From the NCBI RefSeq assembly GCF_001437405.1, contig NZ_JQBY01000001.1:1-64000 (forward strand): a stretch of DNA of 64,000 bases, written 5' to 3'. The notes beneath the pieces were generated by a model. The model worked only from the letters and a program-made list of their open reading frames with translations. It did not search any database and was not told the origin of the DNA. The position numbers were made by a program, and so were the translations under genes. Shown here piece by piece: positions 34,509 to 43,879 of this stretch (within the stretch, counting starts at the first letter, position 1; every line of letters begins with the position of its first letter). This DNA is from Pediococcus ethanolidurans. Lineage in GTDB: Bacteria; Bacillota; Bacilli; Lactobacillales; Lactobacillaceae.

Positions 34509-35274
34509 CATAGTCATCTCCCTGATCTTTGTTTTCGGTACCATTAGCGGTAACTTTCTTATTACTATCTAAAAATACTTTAAAGGCAAACGCTGCTCCA
34601 AGTAAGGAAACCGCCAGAACTGGAAGTTCCAAGTATGAAGCTGCCAAAAAGCCAATAATAAGGTAGTTCATATATCTGTTTAACGGCATATAATGCATCA
34701 AAATTCCAATTCCGACAACTGGTAACATAGCCCCAGCAATAGATAAACCATTCATAAACCATTGTGGAAATACCGCCAAAATTGATTTAACAACTGCAGT
34801 TCCAAGAAACGCAACAATTCCAACTGGAACCGCAATTTCCAACCCATATAAAACGGGACCCAAATACAAGAAACGGTTCATTTGTTTAAACTTTTTATTA
34901 TCTGCTAGATGTTCTGCATGTGAAGCCACAAAGTTCATCAAAGTCTTAACAAGAATATCTAATTGGATAGCCAACAAACCAACTGGAATCCCAATGGCAA
35001 TAGCAGTGTTCAAACCAGATCCTGATCTAATTGCAATATACGAACCAATCATTCCCGCTAATCCATAATTTGGAACTGATGCGCCACCAATTGAAACGGC
35101 ACCTAGACCCATTAAAGTAAATGTTCCACTAATCGTGATAGCTTCAGTCCAATTTCCTGTAATAGCACCCACAACCAACGGAGTCAAAACATTAATAACT
35201 TGAAAACCTACCGTGTCAATTCCCCAAATAAAAGCAAAAACGGTGATTAAAATATTCTGTAACATTATTGGCAT
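34501..35274 (-). CDS. PTS mannose-family subunit EIIC
   Basis: A 257-residue membrane permease closely paralogous to the EIIC at 26.7 kb: GGASVPNYGLAGMIGSYIAIRSG, GLEIAVPVGIVAFLG and an acidic GDDYDE end are shared. ATG at 35274 is favoured over 35283 because AGGGG would touch the latter. It forms the channel with EIID; sugar unknown, with mannosides inferred from the GH38 gene in the operon. Confidence 0.92.
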   Translation of the reverse strand: MPIMLQNILITVFAFIWGIDTVGFQVINVLTPLVVGAITGNWTEAITISGTFTLMGLGAVSIGGASVPNYGLAGMIGSYIAIRSGSGLNTAIAIGIPVGLLAIQLDILVKTLMNFVASHAEHLADNKKFKQMNRFLYLGPVLYGLEIAVPVGIVAFLGTAVVKSILAVFPQWFMNGLSIAGAMLPVVGIGILMHYMPLNRYMNYLIIGFLAASYLELPVLAVSLLGAAFAFKVFLDSNKKVTANGTENKDQGDDYDE

Positions 35275-35286
35275 TGTATTCATCCC

Positions 35287-35778
35287 CTATTTTATTAATT
35301 GATAATACTTTTCAATCGGTTCTTCTGTATCTCTTGGAACGTACTGTAGAACAACTGGTACATCACGTTTTTGAATTTCTTTTAATTTAAGTTCATCTTC
35401 TTTGCCAAGCGCAACATAGCTCGATACTTTTGTCCGTCCGTCTGCCATAAAGATAATTCCAACATCAACTTTAGGAATTTCTACACCAGCATCAATTAAT
35501 TTAATAATTGTTTTCGGATCCTTAACAATCAAAAAAACACGTTGATCATCGTATTGACCTTTCTTAAAGTGATCAATAGCTGTTTCAGTATTAATAATAG
35601 ACATACCAGTACCAGCCGGCTTTGCCATGCGCATTGTTTCTTTTCTCGTATCATCTTGACTAATATCATCATCAACAATCATAAATCGCTTAGGATTTAA
35701 CTCCGCAAACCAATCCGTAACCACTACACCATGAACTAATCTTTCGTCAACTCTTGCTAATACAACAGGCATATTCAT
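35287..35778 (-). CDS. PTS mannose-family subunit EIIB
   Basis: A 163-residue EIIB-Man with H16 in VDERLVHGVVVTDW, MIVDDDIS and the MRMAKPAGTGMSIIN loop. Unlike the first operon there is only one EIIB. It follows the GH43 gene by 9 bp and precedes EIIC by 12 bp. Confidence 0.92.
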   Translation of the reverse strand: MNMPVVLARVDERLVHGVVVTDWFAELNPKRFMIVDDDISQDDTRKETMRMAKPAGTGMSIINTETAIDHFKKGQYDDQRVFLIVKDPKTIIKLIDAGVEIPKVDVGIIFMADGRTKVSSYVALGKEDELKLKEIQKRDVPVVLQYVPRDTEEPIEKYYQLIK

Positions 35779-35787
35779 TCTTCCTTT

Positions 35788-37128
35788 CTATCGTTCTTTA
35801 ACCATAGCTGAAGTAATTCCTTCTAGAGATAACTCACCAGCTCCACCAGTTAAAACTACTGTGTTATTTTCACCAGGTTTCATTTGAATTGTAATTGTTG
35901 AATAGCCGTCAAATGTGTGTTTACTTCCGGTATATGGGCAGTTAATTAATGACCAATCCTTACCATTAACAATTAGTCTTAATTTTGACAGTCTATTTGC
36001 TGTTGCATAATATATGCCTATTGAAACTCGACCACTACCGAAACCATTTACCCTTTCAAACCGAATAGATGAACCAAAATGATCAAAACCAGTTACCACA
36101 TTTTTAAATGGTGAACGTTCATCTGCTGCAATACTCAGTTCAATTAAATTATTATTTTCCTTCACTGAATACGGTTGAAATTCTGTTGGAGATTCAAATC
36201 CATTCTCTTGAGTAGGCAACATTCCATTTTTTGTTTGAACAACCATTTGTATCGTGCCATCTTCATTAAAAAGTAGCTGATCACAACATATTGATCTCAA
36301 TTCATTCACATTCGATACTGCATTGTTATGATAAAACGCATACCATTTTCCATTATATTCAGTTACAGATCCATGCGTTGTTTCACAACCAACTGGTAAC
36401 ATATAATAGCCTTTATAATTCCACGGACCTAGTGGTGACTTACTAGTGGCATAACACATATGATTAGCTCCGCGATGGTTATCAGAATACGTAAAATAGT
36501 AAGTATTATGCCTTTTAAAAATCCAGGCAGCTTCATGAAAATCTTTAAGTCCTTCAACTACCTGCATTGGCTCTGCCAGCGAAACCATATCTTCATTCAA
36601 TTTTCCTTGGTAAGCATGTGCACCTCCTCCGTAGTAGATATAAGCTTGACCATCATCAATAAATACTGACGGATCAATCAAAGCATGTCCACCAAGGCCA
36701 TCAATTGTACCTACATCTTTAAATCCAGAAGCGGGATGATTACTTACTGCAACTCCAACTTTCCAATTATCATTCCACGGTTTTGCACTTGGATGCGGAT
36801 AATAAAAATAATATTTACCATTATGATAGGCCGCATCTGGAGCCCACATAAATCCATCAATGCCCCAACTTAAACGATCAGAACTAAAAATTTCACCTTC
36901 ATCCACCCAGTTTGCCATATCACTTGTTGAAAAGACGTGATAATGATCCATGTAATCCATCGTTAAATCACTACCTGATTTATCTATATCTCTGGAAGCA
37001 TATACATATAAACGACCATCTTTCCACACATGTGCCGCTGGGTCAGCATTAAATAGCGAAGTTATAAATGGGTTCCGCGTATATGATCTCTTTTGTCTTT
37101 TAATTAACGCTTGAGTAAACTTACTCAT
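35788..37128 (-). CDS. Glycoside hydrolase family 43 protein
   Basis: A 446-residue cytoplasmic five-bladed beta-propeller enzyme with a C-terminal beta-sandwich resembling a CBM6-like module. The GH43 triad appears as D29 in NADPAAHVWKDG, the pKa-modulating Asp in IDPSVFIDD and the general acid in DFHEAAWIF. Known members release arabinose, xylose or galactose from plant glycans. ATG at 37128 overlaps the GH38 stop by 8 nt (ATGAGTAAG) and is preferred to the distant start at 37236, whose extra 36 residues lie wholly inside the GH38 gene. Confidence 0.88.
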   Translation of the reverse strand: MSKFTQALIKRQKRSYTRNPFITSLFNADPAAHVWKDGRLYVYASRDIDKSGSDLTMDYMDHYHVFSTSDMANWVDEGEIFSSDRLSWGIDGFMWAPDAAYHNGKYYFYYPHPSAKPWNDNWKVGVAVSNHPASGFKDVGTIDGLGGHALIDPSVFIDDGQAYIYYGGGAHAYQGKLNEDMVSLAEPMQVVEGLKDFHEAAWIFKRHNTYYFTYSDNHRGANHMCYATSKSPLGPWNYKGYYMLPVGCETTHGSVTEYNGKWYAFYHNNAVSNVNELRSICCDQLLFNEDGTIQMVVQTKNGMLPTQENGFESPTEFQPYSVKENNNLIELSIAADERSPFKNVVTGFDHFGSSIRFERVNGFGSGRVSIGIYYATANRLSKLRLIVNGKDWSLINCPYTGSKHTFDGYSTITIQMKPGENNTVVLTGGAGELSLEGITSAMVKER

Positions 37129-39835
37129 TAGACTTTTTCCTCCAAACTGTTGTATGAATTTCATATGGTTGCAAAGTAAGTTCTTCTGTTTCAGTATTAC
37201 TTGCTTTTTCCAGAATATTGCTACTATAAGGCACATAGTTCATCAGGCTAATTTTATTTTGTGCTACGTGACTGGTTAAGTTATACTGTCTTACTACTGT
37301 ATCGTTACCATCTTCTTGCACCTTTAACGCGGTAATTTTAGATTTATTAGACGTAATTTTCAAAAACTTATCATTAGGTTCTATGGATCCGGTATGCCAA
37401 GTATTGGTTAATACTGTAAAAGGTACCTGTGCGGCAAATGCATCATGGAGTGTTTGTAATTTTGATGTTTCACTACTATCACTGAACTCAACTCCAAAAT
37501 CAACTTCTTGTTTTCCCAAGCATTGGGCGCCTGGCGTTGGAAAATACCCCCAATCTCCCATTTCACCAATACTTCTCAACAGAGTTATAGCGATCTTCTC
37601 ACCTTTTTCAGTTACCTCGTACTCGTTTAAACCAAAATTTGAAACTGTTATTCCTCTATTTGAGTCGTGAACATTCACAAAACTGTGGGTATGCTGTGGA
37701 TTTTCAGGATTCTGCCAACGATTGCTTACCTTATTTGGTCGTTTAACTACTTCGAAAATACTGTCTGCATAATGATTCGTCGTCTGTAAATCACTTGAAA
37801 ATAGTACGCGAATTCGATGATCTTTACTTTGGTTATTAAATTTAGTATGAATACTAAGTCGTTTACTCTCTTTATCCAAAGTCAATTCAGTTTCTATTGG
37901 AAAATCGACAAGCTTAATGTCCCGTTGCGCTTTTCGTAAACGATAATCAACATGCTCTTCTTGTTCAACTCTTAGTCTTTTATCCATTGAAATGGGTACT
38001 TTCATGTTCGTCTTAATTTTCACTTTTCCTATAAAATCATTATTTTCTTCTACAGAAATCTCGTTAGGAAAATCACTTGAATAAATGGGTTCCGTATTCT
38101 CTGGTGCTCGGTATACATACTCATTACCCAAATCACCGGTATCTTCGTACCGTAATTGGTTTCGATATATGTGATTTGTTTGTTTATCAGTGATACTTAA
38201 AGTACCATTCTTTTCAATTTTTACTGTCAAATATTTATTTTCCAGAACATTATCATGAATCATTTTTTGTGTTTCTTTTTCTTCACGATTTCCTACAGAC
38301 ATTAATTTAAAGGTTTGCCAAGAAATAGGTGCCATTTCTTTTACTAGCATTTGAACATTAATAACTTTTTCAATAAACGCTCTTCTAAATTGATCCTTTG
38401 GTAAATCAAAATTGAACTTAACTCGTGTATTAAGAATTTTCATTGAAACAGTTCTATCGCTACTATCATGTATAATATAGGTTGGTGTTTTCTTTGCCTT
38501 TAATCTTTGCGATATTTTGGAGGAATCATCTTTATTTGGATTGAATTTCACTTTTTCAATTGGAATTTCGATATTTACAACACCAGTTTTAGTCGAAGTA
38601 CCGGTATTAAATACAGTAAATGGAATTTCTCCGGATTCATGTGTAATTTTATTAGTATCTAACTGTTCACTAAGTTTTCCAAGTGCTGAATCAGCAACAA
38701 ATTTACCAACCTGGTTAGCCTTTTTAAATCTAGTCATCATTTCGTCTGCCACATCATCCACAGAACAAGCACAAATACTATCGTGAGGATGATTCTGCAT
38801 CAGCCATTTCCATGCATATCGTAGCTGATCATGAGGATATTCGAAATTCGTTTTTTGACTGGCAATTGTTGCTAATGGCTCAGCTACATTTTCAAGTTGC
38901 TTAGATACTTTCGTATTCCATTGTTTAATATAAATACGATTAGAGGCCGTGTTAGCTAAAGTTGTCCATCCATTAGTTTCTTGTGAAGTCAGCTCACCAT
39001 GAACTTCATCCAGTTTTGCAGGTAAATCCTTTTTCAATTGTTTAATATACATATCATAATTGGCATGAATGAATTCAACATCAGGATATAATGTATTGGC
39101 AGTCTTTATTGCCTGCGATAGATTCATTTGAACAGGCTCATGATCGCTACCATTCAAGAACAAAAGATCATCTGTTGCAGCGTACTTTTCGGTATCACTC
39201 AGTTTTTTGTCCCAAAAGACTTTTGCTTTATCTGAATCAACCGGAATTTCTTTACCATTGTCGTACCAATTTGCAAACAAAATTCCTAAAACTGAAGATT
39301 TATCCGGTCCTATCCAATTCATTTCGGAAAACTTGGATGAAAATTTATCATCCGGCGAGGATGCATTTGAAAATCCGGTTGGCTTTACACCTCTACCAAA
39401 CATAGCGGTATGTAATCCGACTTGTTTCAATAGCTGCGGTGTTTGCCCCATATTTCCAAACGTATCTGGAAAATAACCAACATGAACCATATTTTTACCC
39501 CATCGCTTTGACTCACGATGCCCTATTAGCATATCTCGTGCATTCGATTCACTACTTGTCAAAAATGCATCTTGTAATATATAAAATGGCCCAATTTGCA
39601 GTTTCCCTTGATTAATTAAATCTTGAATAATCGCCTTATTTTCAGGTCTAACTTTTAAATAGTCATCCAAAATAATAGTCTGCCCATCAAGATGAAAATA
39701 CTTATAATTTGGATCCGTTTTAAAAATTTTTATCAAATTATCAATTAATTCGATTAGTCTCATGTGATGCTGTTCAAAAGGCATATACCATTCTCTATCC
39801 CAGTGACTATGTGGCACAATATATACACGTTTCAC
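37121..39835 (-). CDS. GH38 alpha-mannosidase (streptococcal alpha-1,3-mannosidase type)
   Basis: A 904-residue GH38 enzyme, the length of the Streptococcus pyogenes alpha-1,3-mannosidase (about 901). The metal motif PHSHWDREW is at 8-16, nucleophile D124 in GYFPDTFGNMGQ, and NHPHDSICACSVDDV is the third metal/active-site region. No signal peptide, so it acts on imported sugar. It differs clearly from the MngB-like enzyme at 12.4 kb. GTG start behind GAGGAGG. First gene of an eight-gene operon with GH43, a mannose-family PTS, a phosphatase and a ROK kinase. Confidence 0.9.
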   Translation of the reverse strand: MKRVYIVPHSHWDREWYMPFEQHHMRLIELIDNLIKIFKTDPNYKYFHLDGQTIILDDYLKVRPENKAIIQDLINQGKLQIGPFYILQDAFLTSSESNARDMLIGHRESKRWGKNMVHVGYFPDTFGNMGQTPQLLKQVGLHTAMFGRGVKPTGFSNASSPDDKFSSKFSEMNWIGPDKSSVLGILFANWYDNGKEIPVDSDKAKVFWDKKLSDTEKYAATDDLLFLNGSDHEPVQMNLSQAIKTANTLYPDVEFIHANYDMYIKQLKKDLPAKLDEVHGELTSQETNGWTTLANTASNRIYIKQWNTKVSKQLENVAEPLATIASQKTNFEYPHDQLRYAWKWLMQNHPHDSICACSVDDVADEMMTRFKKANQVGKFVADSALGKLSEQLDTNKITHESGEIPFTVFNTGTSTKTGVVNIEIPIEKVKFNPNKDDSSKISQRLKAKKTPTYIIHDSSDRTVSMKILNTRVKFNFDLPKDQFRRAFIEKVINVQMLVKEMAPISWQTFKLMSVGNREEKETQKMIHDNVLENKYLTVKIEKNGTLSITDKQTNHIYRNQLRYEDTGDLGNEYVYRAPENTEPIYSSDFPNEISVEENNDFIGKVKIKTNMKVPISMDKRLRVEQEEHVDYRLRKAQRDIKLVDFPIETELTLDKESKRLSIHTKFNNQSKDHRIRVLFSSDLQTTNHYADSIFEVVKRPNKVSNRWQNPENPQHTHSFVNVHDSNRGITVSNFGLNEYEVTEKGEKIAITLLRSIGEMGDWGYFPTPGAQCLGKQEVDFGVEFSDSSETSKLQTLHDAFAAQVPFTVLTNTWHTGSIEPNDKFLKITSNKSKITALKVQEDGNDTVVRQYNLTSHVAQNKISLMNYVPYSSNILEKASNTETEELTLQPYEIHTTVWRKKSNE

Positions 39836-39854
39836 AACTCATTCCTCCTCATCA

Positions 39855-39868
39855 GTTAATCGCTTACA
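39855..39868. promoter_or_regulatory. Possible cre site before the GH38 operon
   Basis: GTTAATCGCTTACA agrees with the cre core AANCGCTTACA but not with its first two bases. It lies 20-33 bp before the GTG start, where CcpA could block elongation. Confidence 0.4.
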
Positions 39869-39914
39869 TGTATAAAGTACCACCATTTGTTTTGCTTGTC
39901 TATATATATTTTTA

Positions 39915-39957
39915 AAACGTATTGTTTGTACTAATATTTCAAAATAAACGTATTGTT
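39915..39957. promoter_or_regulatory. Tandem operator candidates in the divergent intergenic region
   Basis: AAACGTATTGTT occurs at 39915-39926 and again at 39946-39957. The 31-bp period is three helical turns, so two protein molecules would bind the same DNA face. The position between the divergent GH38 operon and the GntR/LacI-type regulator gene makes that regulator the obvious candidate. Confidence 0.5.
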
Positions 39958-40025
39958 AAAAGCCCGCTATTTCAACACATTATTGAATATTTTAGGTGGT
40001 CATAAAATTTTAGAAATATTTTTTC

Positions 40026-40042
40026 TTTACATGAAATGTAAA
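40026..40042. promoter_or_regulatory. Inverted repeat upstream of the GntR/LacI-type regulator
   Basis: TTTACAT-GAA-ATGTAAA is a perfect 7-bp inverted repeat 75-90 bp before the regulator gene; a TATAAT-like -10 follows at about 40069. It may be an autoregulatory operator. Confidence 0.45.
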
Positions 40043-40116
40043 AATATCAAAAGTCTGTTACATATGTTATAATAAACAGTACATTTAGAGTTTGATTCGG
40101 AAATCAGGTAAATAAT

Positions 40117-41244
40117 ATGGAAAGTAGAAAAAGTTCCACTTTATACGGAAAAATAGAACAGGAGCTTGAAACTAAAATTAACAATAAAGATCTAAAGGGG
40201 GGAGATAAAGTACCTACTGAAACTGAATTGATGGAACAATTTAGTGTTAGCCGTATGACCGCTCGTAAAGCCTTAGATATGTTAGTCAATAAAAAACTAA
40301 TTGAGCGTTTTCCTGGTCGCGGTTCATTTGTTTTAAGTAATGATAAACCAAAGACTATTAACCATAAAAATGATAAAGTACTCACTATTGGTGCGATTTT
40401 TCCAAAACTTGCCCCCTCTTTTGGTACGGAAATTTTATCAAGTTTAAGCAATATTGCTGATGAACAAAATGTAAATTTTCTTTACACGGAAACAAGAAAT
40501 AACTCATTTGAAGATGAATCACGTGCAATTCAAAGAATGAGACAATATGCTGATGGTCTAATCGTTTGGCCAATTCCAGGCAGAGTTATTGGTACAGAAA
40601 TTTTAAAGCTCATCGTTGACGAATATCCCGTTGTGTTATTGGATAGATATATACAAGATGTCAATGCCAGTTACATCGTAACTAATAATCAAGAAGCAAC
40701 AAAAAAAGCTTTGGAACACCTTGTTCAGCTTGGTCATCAACACATTTGTATTGTGCCTAAACAAAACATTGCAGATACTTCCATTCAGGATCGAGTACTA
40801 TATGCAAAATCATTTCTGAACAGTCTTCCAAAAAGTTCGACTTCTGTTCTCTATACACATGGTATTAATTATGGAAACGTACAGGAGATACAAAGCGAAA
40901 AGAAATCTCTCAAAGAAAAGGTAGTCAATCTTTTAAAAAAGAATCCAGATATTACTGCTTTTTTTGTAACCGAATATTATCCAGCTACAATTCTTTACCA
41001 AATTTTAACTGAATTGGGTTATCAAATACCTAGGGATTTCTCAATCGTTTGCTATGACTCTCCTACTTTTTATAACGAATCTGTAGTTCGCTTTACTCAT
41101 ATTCAACAAAATGAAGAAAAAATTGCACAGGATGCATTTGAAATGCTGAACGGATTAATAAAGAAAAGAAGCAACTCCGTTCAAAAATTAGAAACTGCCA
41201 GTTTAATAATTGGCGATACAACAGGAAAGCCACGAAACAACTAA
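40117..41244 (+). CDS. GntR/LacI-type hybrid repressor (AraR-like architecture)
   Basis: A 375-residue regulator. Residues 1-75 are a GntR winged HTH (KVPTETELMEQFSVSRMTARKAL, LVNKKLIERFPGRGSFV as two segments), and the rest is a periplasmic-binding-protein-like effector domain of the LacI/GalR class (LTIGAIFPKL, GLIVWPIPG, DRYIQDVNASYIVTNN, FSIVCYDSP). The arrangement is that of AraR. It is transcribed away from the GH38-GH43-PTS operon and probably represses it until the inducing sugar binds. It is one of the few plus-strand genes here. Confidence 0.9.
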   Translation: MESRKSSTLYGKIEQELETKINNKDLKGGDKVPTETELMEQFSVSRMTARKALDMLVNKKLIERFPGRGSFVLSNDKPKTINHKNDKVLTIGAIFPKLAPSFGTEILSSLSNIADEQNVNFLYTETRNNSFEDESRAIQRMRQYADGLIVWPIPGRVIGTEILKLIVDEYPVVLLDRYIQDVNASYIVTNNQEATKKALEHLVQLGHQHICIVPKQNIADTSIQDRVLYAKSFLNSLPKSSTSVLYTHGINYGNVQEIQSEKKSLKEKVVNLLKKNPDITAFFVTEYYPATILYQILTELGYQIPRDFSIVCYDSPTFYNESVVRFTHIQQNEEKIAQDAFEMLNGLIKKRSNSVQKLETASLIIGDTTGKPRNN

Positions 41245-41288
41245 AAGAACAGATTAAACGATAATTTGCATCGTTTAATCTGTTCTTT
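41244..41288. terminator. Bidirectional terminator between convergent genes
   Basis: A perfect 19-bp stem (41244-41262 with 41270-41288) and 7-base loop. It begins at the regulator's stop codon and lies 27 bp from the convergent agaS gene. Confidence 0.9.
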
Positions 41289-41315
41289 ATTAAACTAGAT
41301 TGTTAATTGCTCAGC

Positions 41316-42488
41316 TCAATTTAGTTTATGAATCGTAACACCCTTAACCACACGATTTACAGTACCAGTGGCTGACGGCGTATCTGGAGTATTGCCCACT
41401 TTTAACGAAGTCATCAATGCAAATGTTTGCGCAAAAACAACATCTGGTAAAGCCATGTAACCATCAGGTATCTGATCAGTCCCATTTTTAAAAGTAAAAC
41501 CTTCTCCACTGAAATTTTTCTGACTAGACACACCAATTCCCCACACTACGGGTGCAATCTGATCATTTTGAATTTCTTGTAGGATATCAATATCATAATG
41601 ACGGGTATAATTATTGTTACTTATAAAATCAAAAACCAGAGCTTTATTATTCACAAACGATTTTGGCCCATGATGAAATCCCATAGAAGAATCAAACATT
41701 GTTTCTTTCTGTCCAGCAGTTAGTTCTAAAACTTTTAATTGCGCTTCTCTGGTTAAACCTGTTAAACCGCCAGATCCCAAATAGATAATACGATTAAAGT
41801 CCGTATTAACAATTGCCTGAATTTCCTGCTCTCTTTTGAACACCTCTGATCCCATTTTACTAATTTCATTTACATAGTTATCTTTCTGCTGTTTTGTATG
41901 TTGAACATCAAAAACAAGTAACGCCGTCAGCATCATGCAGCTAAAACTACCTGTCATTGCAAAACCTTTATCATTTGAACGAACTGGTTGCAGTAAAACT
42001 AGATTATTCGAATCATTTTCAGCATGTTTAGCTAGTTGTCCCTCCGGTGCACAGGAAATAGTCAACTGCCATAAGTTCTGAATTATCTTTTCAGCTAAAT
42101 TAACTGTGGCAACACTCTCAGGACTATTTCCACTACGAGCAAACGAAACTAGCAAAGTTGGTGTGTTTTTTTCTAAATAATCAAATGGTGTTGACACAAT
42201 TTTAGTTGTATCAATTGCTTCAAAACGAAAATTATTACGATCACCATTCAATTGTAAATAAGGCACAATTGTATCTCCGACATATGCCGAAGACCCAGCA
42301 CCAACAAAAAGAACACGAACTGGACCATTTACTTTTCGAATGATCTCATCTAAAAAATCGTTAATTTTTTCTTCATTTTTCTGAAAATCAGACCAGACCT
42401 CTTGCCATAACACCGGTTGTTGTTGAATTTCACGAGTGGTAATTACGGCCCCAATTTTTTCTAAATCTGTATCGTTCTTTGAAAACAT
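41316..42488 (-). CDS. agaS: AgaS-type SIS-domain aldose-ketose isomerase/deaminase
   Basis: A 390-residue protein with two SIS domains. VLFVGAGSSAYVGDTIVPYL and SFARSGNSPESVATVNLA mark SIS1; YLGSGGLTGLTREAQLKVLELT and the catalytic-loop FDSSMGFHHGPKSF mark SIS2. This is the AgaS group, which deaminates and isomerises galactosamine-6-phosphate to tagatose-6-phosphate. It sits beside a mannose-family PTS whose EIIB and EIIC resemble AgaB/AgaC, which supports the assignment. The gene ends at a strong terminator. Confidence 0.87.
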   Translation of the reverse strand: MFSKNDTDLEKIGAVITTREIQQQPVLWQEVWSDFQKNEEKINDFLDEIIRKVNGPVRVLFVGAGSSAYVGDTIVPYLQLNGDRNNFRFEAIDTTKIVSTPFDYLEKNTPTLLVSFARSGNSPESVATVNLAEKIIQNLWQLTISCAPEGQLAKHAENDSNNLVLLQPVRSNDKGFAMTGSFSCMMLTALLVFDVQHTKQQKDNYVNEISKMGSEVFKREQEIQAIVNTDFNRIIYLGSGGLTGLTREAQLKVLELTAGQKETMFDSSMGFHHGPKSFVNNKALVFDFISNNNYTRHYDIDILQEIQNDQIAPVVWGIGVSSQKNFSGEGFTFKNGTDQIPDGYMALPDVVFAQTFALMTSLKVGNTPDTPSATGTVNRVVKGVTIHKLN

Positions 42489-42514
42489 TTTCTATCTCCT
42501 CTAAAAATTTCGTA

Positions 42515-43252
42515 TTATTTATTATTGTAGTGAAGCTGATAAACATAGCTAGTATCGTTGAATTTCTGTATACACATCTCTACAGTTTTACCATATTTAG
42601 TTTGAATTATTTGCTTAATGACGGTACAAAACGTTTTTTCTGTAACTTGTAAAATCTTAGCGTCTTTTGTACCAGCCATTTCAGTGAAGATGTATATATT
42701 CATCCTTAAATCATCGCTTAACGCATTAACCTCCTTATATTTTTTATCATTTATCCATTTACTTTTTTCATCAAAAAGGTTGTTAAACGATTTTTTTCTG
42801 GGACGATATACTTTTTCAATCATTACAGGTTTATTTTGCAATAAATAAACGCGAGTAATTCGAATAAAGTAAGTGTCACTTTTAATACCCAAATCTTTAG
42901 CGATATCCTCATTTGCTCTCTTCAATGTGTAATCTAATATCTCTGCTTGGTATTTCAATTTTTGTTCTTTATCATCTTTTTCTATATCTTTTGACCTACT
43001 CACCGTTTTTGAAGAGTCAGTTGAAGATTTAACAGTATTTATAAAGGTTCCACTCGTTCGTTTTCTAAAAACTATTTCTGCTATTACTAATTGTTCTATA
43101 GCTTGTCGAACAGTATTTCGGCTTAGTGAATATGTTTTCATTAACTCACGTTCTGAAGGAAGTTTATTATTATGAAAATGTTCTGTTTTAATCCTGTATT
43201 CCAAAGCGTCGGCTAACTGTTTATACAATGGTAGCTTTTTGCTAAGTTTCAC
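42515..43252 (-). CDS. GntR-family regulator with UTRA domain
   Basis: A 245-residue HutC-type GntR regulator: winged HTH at about 5-70 (LPSERELMKTYSLSRNTVRQAI) followed by a UTRA effector domain (DIAKDLGIKSDTYFIRITRVYLLQNKPVMIEKVY in part). Such regulators sense sugar phosphates, often amino-sugar 6-phosphates. GTG start. It lies 26 bp before agaS and 180 bp after the EIIA gene, so agaS and this regulator may form a separate transcript. It is the second GntR in the Aga cluster. Confidence 0.88.
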   Translation of the reverse strand: MKLSKKLPLYKQLADALEYRIKTEHFHNNKLPSERELMKTYSLSRNTVRQAIEQLVIAEIVFRKRTSGTFINTVKSSTDSSKTVSRSKDIEKDDKEQKLKYQAEILDYTLKRANEDIAKDLGIKSDTYFIRITRVYLLQNKPVMIEKVYRPRKKSFNNLFDEKSKWINDKKYKEVNALSDDLRMNIYIFTEMAGTKDAKILQVTEKTFCTVIKQIIQTKYGKTVEMCIQKFNDTSYVYQLHYNNK

Positions 43253-43433
43253 TTTTAATCAACTTCTTTATATATACAGTAATAATTCGTAACAATTTCA
43301 AAAATTTGCGTAATTCTACTTTTCTTTTATAAAAACGCGATAATTTAGGGCCATGATTTTAATAACATCAAAGCAGTAAACCATCACGTTCAAGAAATCA
43401 GAATATGACTTCAGTCATTTTTTATGACATAGG

Positions 43434-43868
43434 TTAAATGCCATCATCAAATTCAGTATTGTCTTCAGGTTGAATAGGACTGCTATCCAATTTTAGAAGC
43501 TGTGTACCTTGCTTAGAAATTTTAATCAAGTCATTTGCGTAATCGCTTACATTTTCATATGAATTGTATATTGTTTCTAACAGTGCCCCTAAGTTACAAC
43601 CAGTAACCACTTCTACTTTTCTATTATTCACTGATAGCTTAGCGGCTTCCTTGAACGGCGTTCCACCCAATAAGTCAGTAAAGAACACAAATTCTTCATT
43701 TGGTTGTAAAATTTGTTCAAATGTTTCACTTAATTGATCTGGAGACATTGATTCTTCAAAATCTACGAAATAATAATTTTCAGGTAAACTGGCAAGTAAT
43801 AACAAAGATGATTTAATTCCGTTGGCGAAATTTCCATGCCCTGTAATAATCGTTTTTATTTTTGTCAT
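43434..43868 (-). CDS. PTS mannose-family (Aga-type) subunit EIIA
   Basis: A 144-residue EIIA-Man with H11 in TIITGHGNFANGI and FFTDLLGGTPFKEAA. The ATG at 43868 has GAGG 9 nt upstream; the frame also opens at GTG 43883. It is the AgaF-like member of the GalNAc/galactosamine-type PTS. The 180 bp that follow contain only a short hairpin and no obvious gene. Confidence 0.9.
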   Translation of the reverse strand: MTKIKTIITGHGNFANGIKSSLLLLASLPENYYFVDFEESMSPDQLSETFEQILQPNEEFVFFTDLLGGTPFKEAAKLSVNNRKVEVVTGCNLGALLETIYNSYENVSDYANDLIKISKQGTQLLKLDSSPIQPEDNTEFDDGI

Positions 43869-43879
43869 TTCTTCAAACC

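Noticed and set aside
37129-37236. N-terminal extension of the GH43 protein
   Set aside because: The extra 36 residues lie inside the GH38 coding region, lack a ribosome site and are unlike GH43 N-termini.
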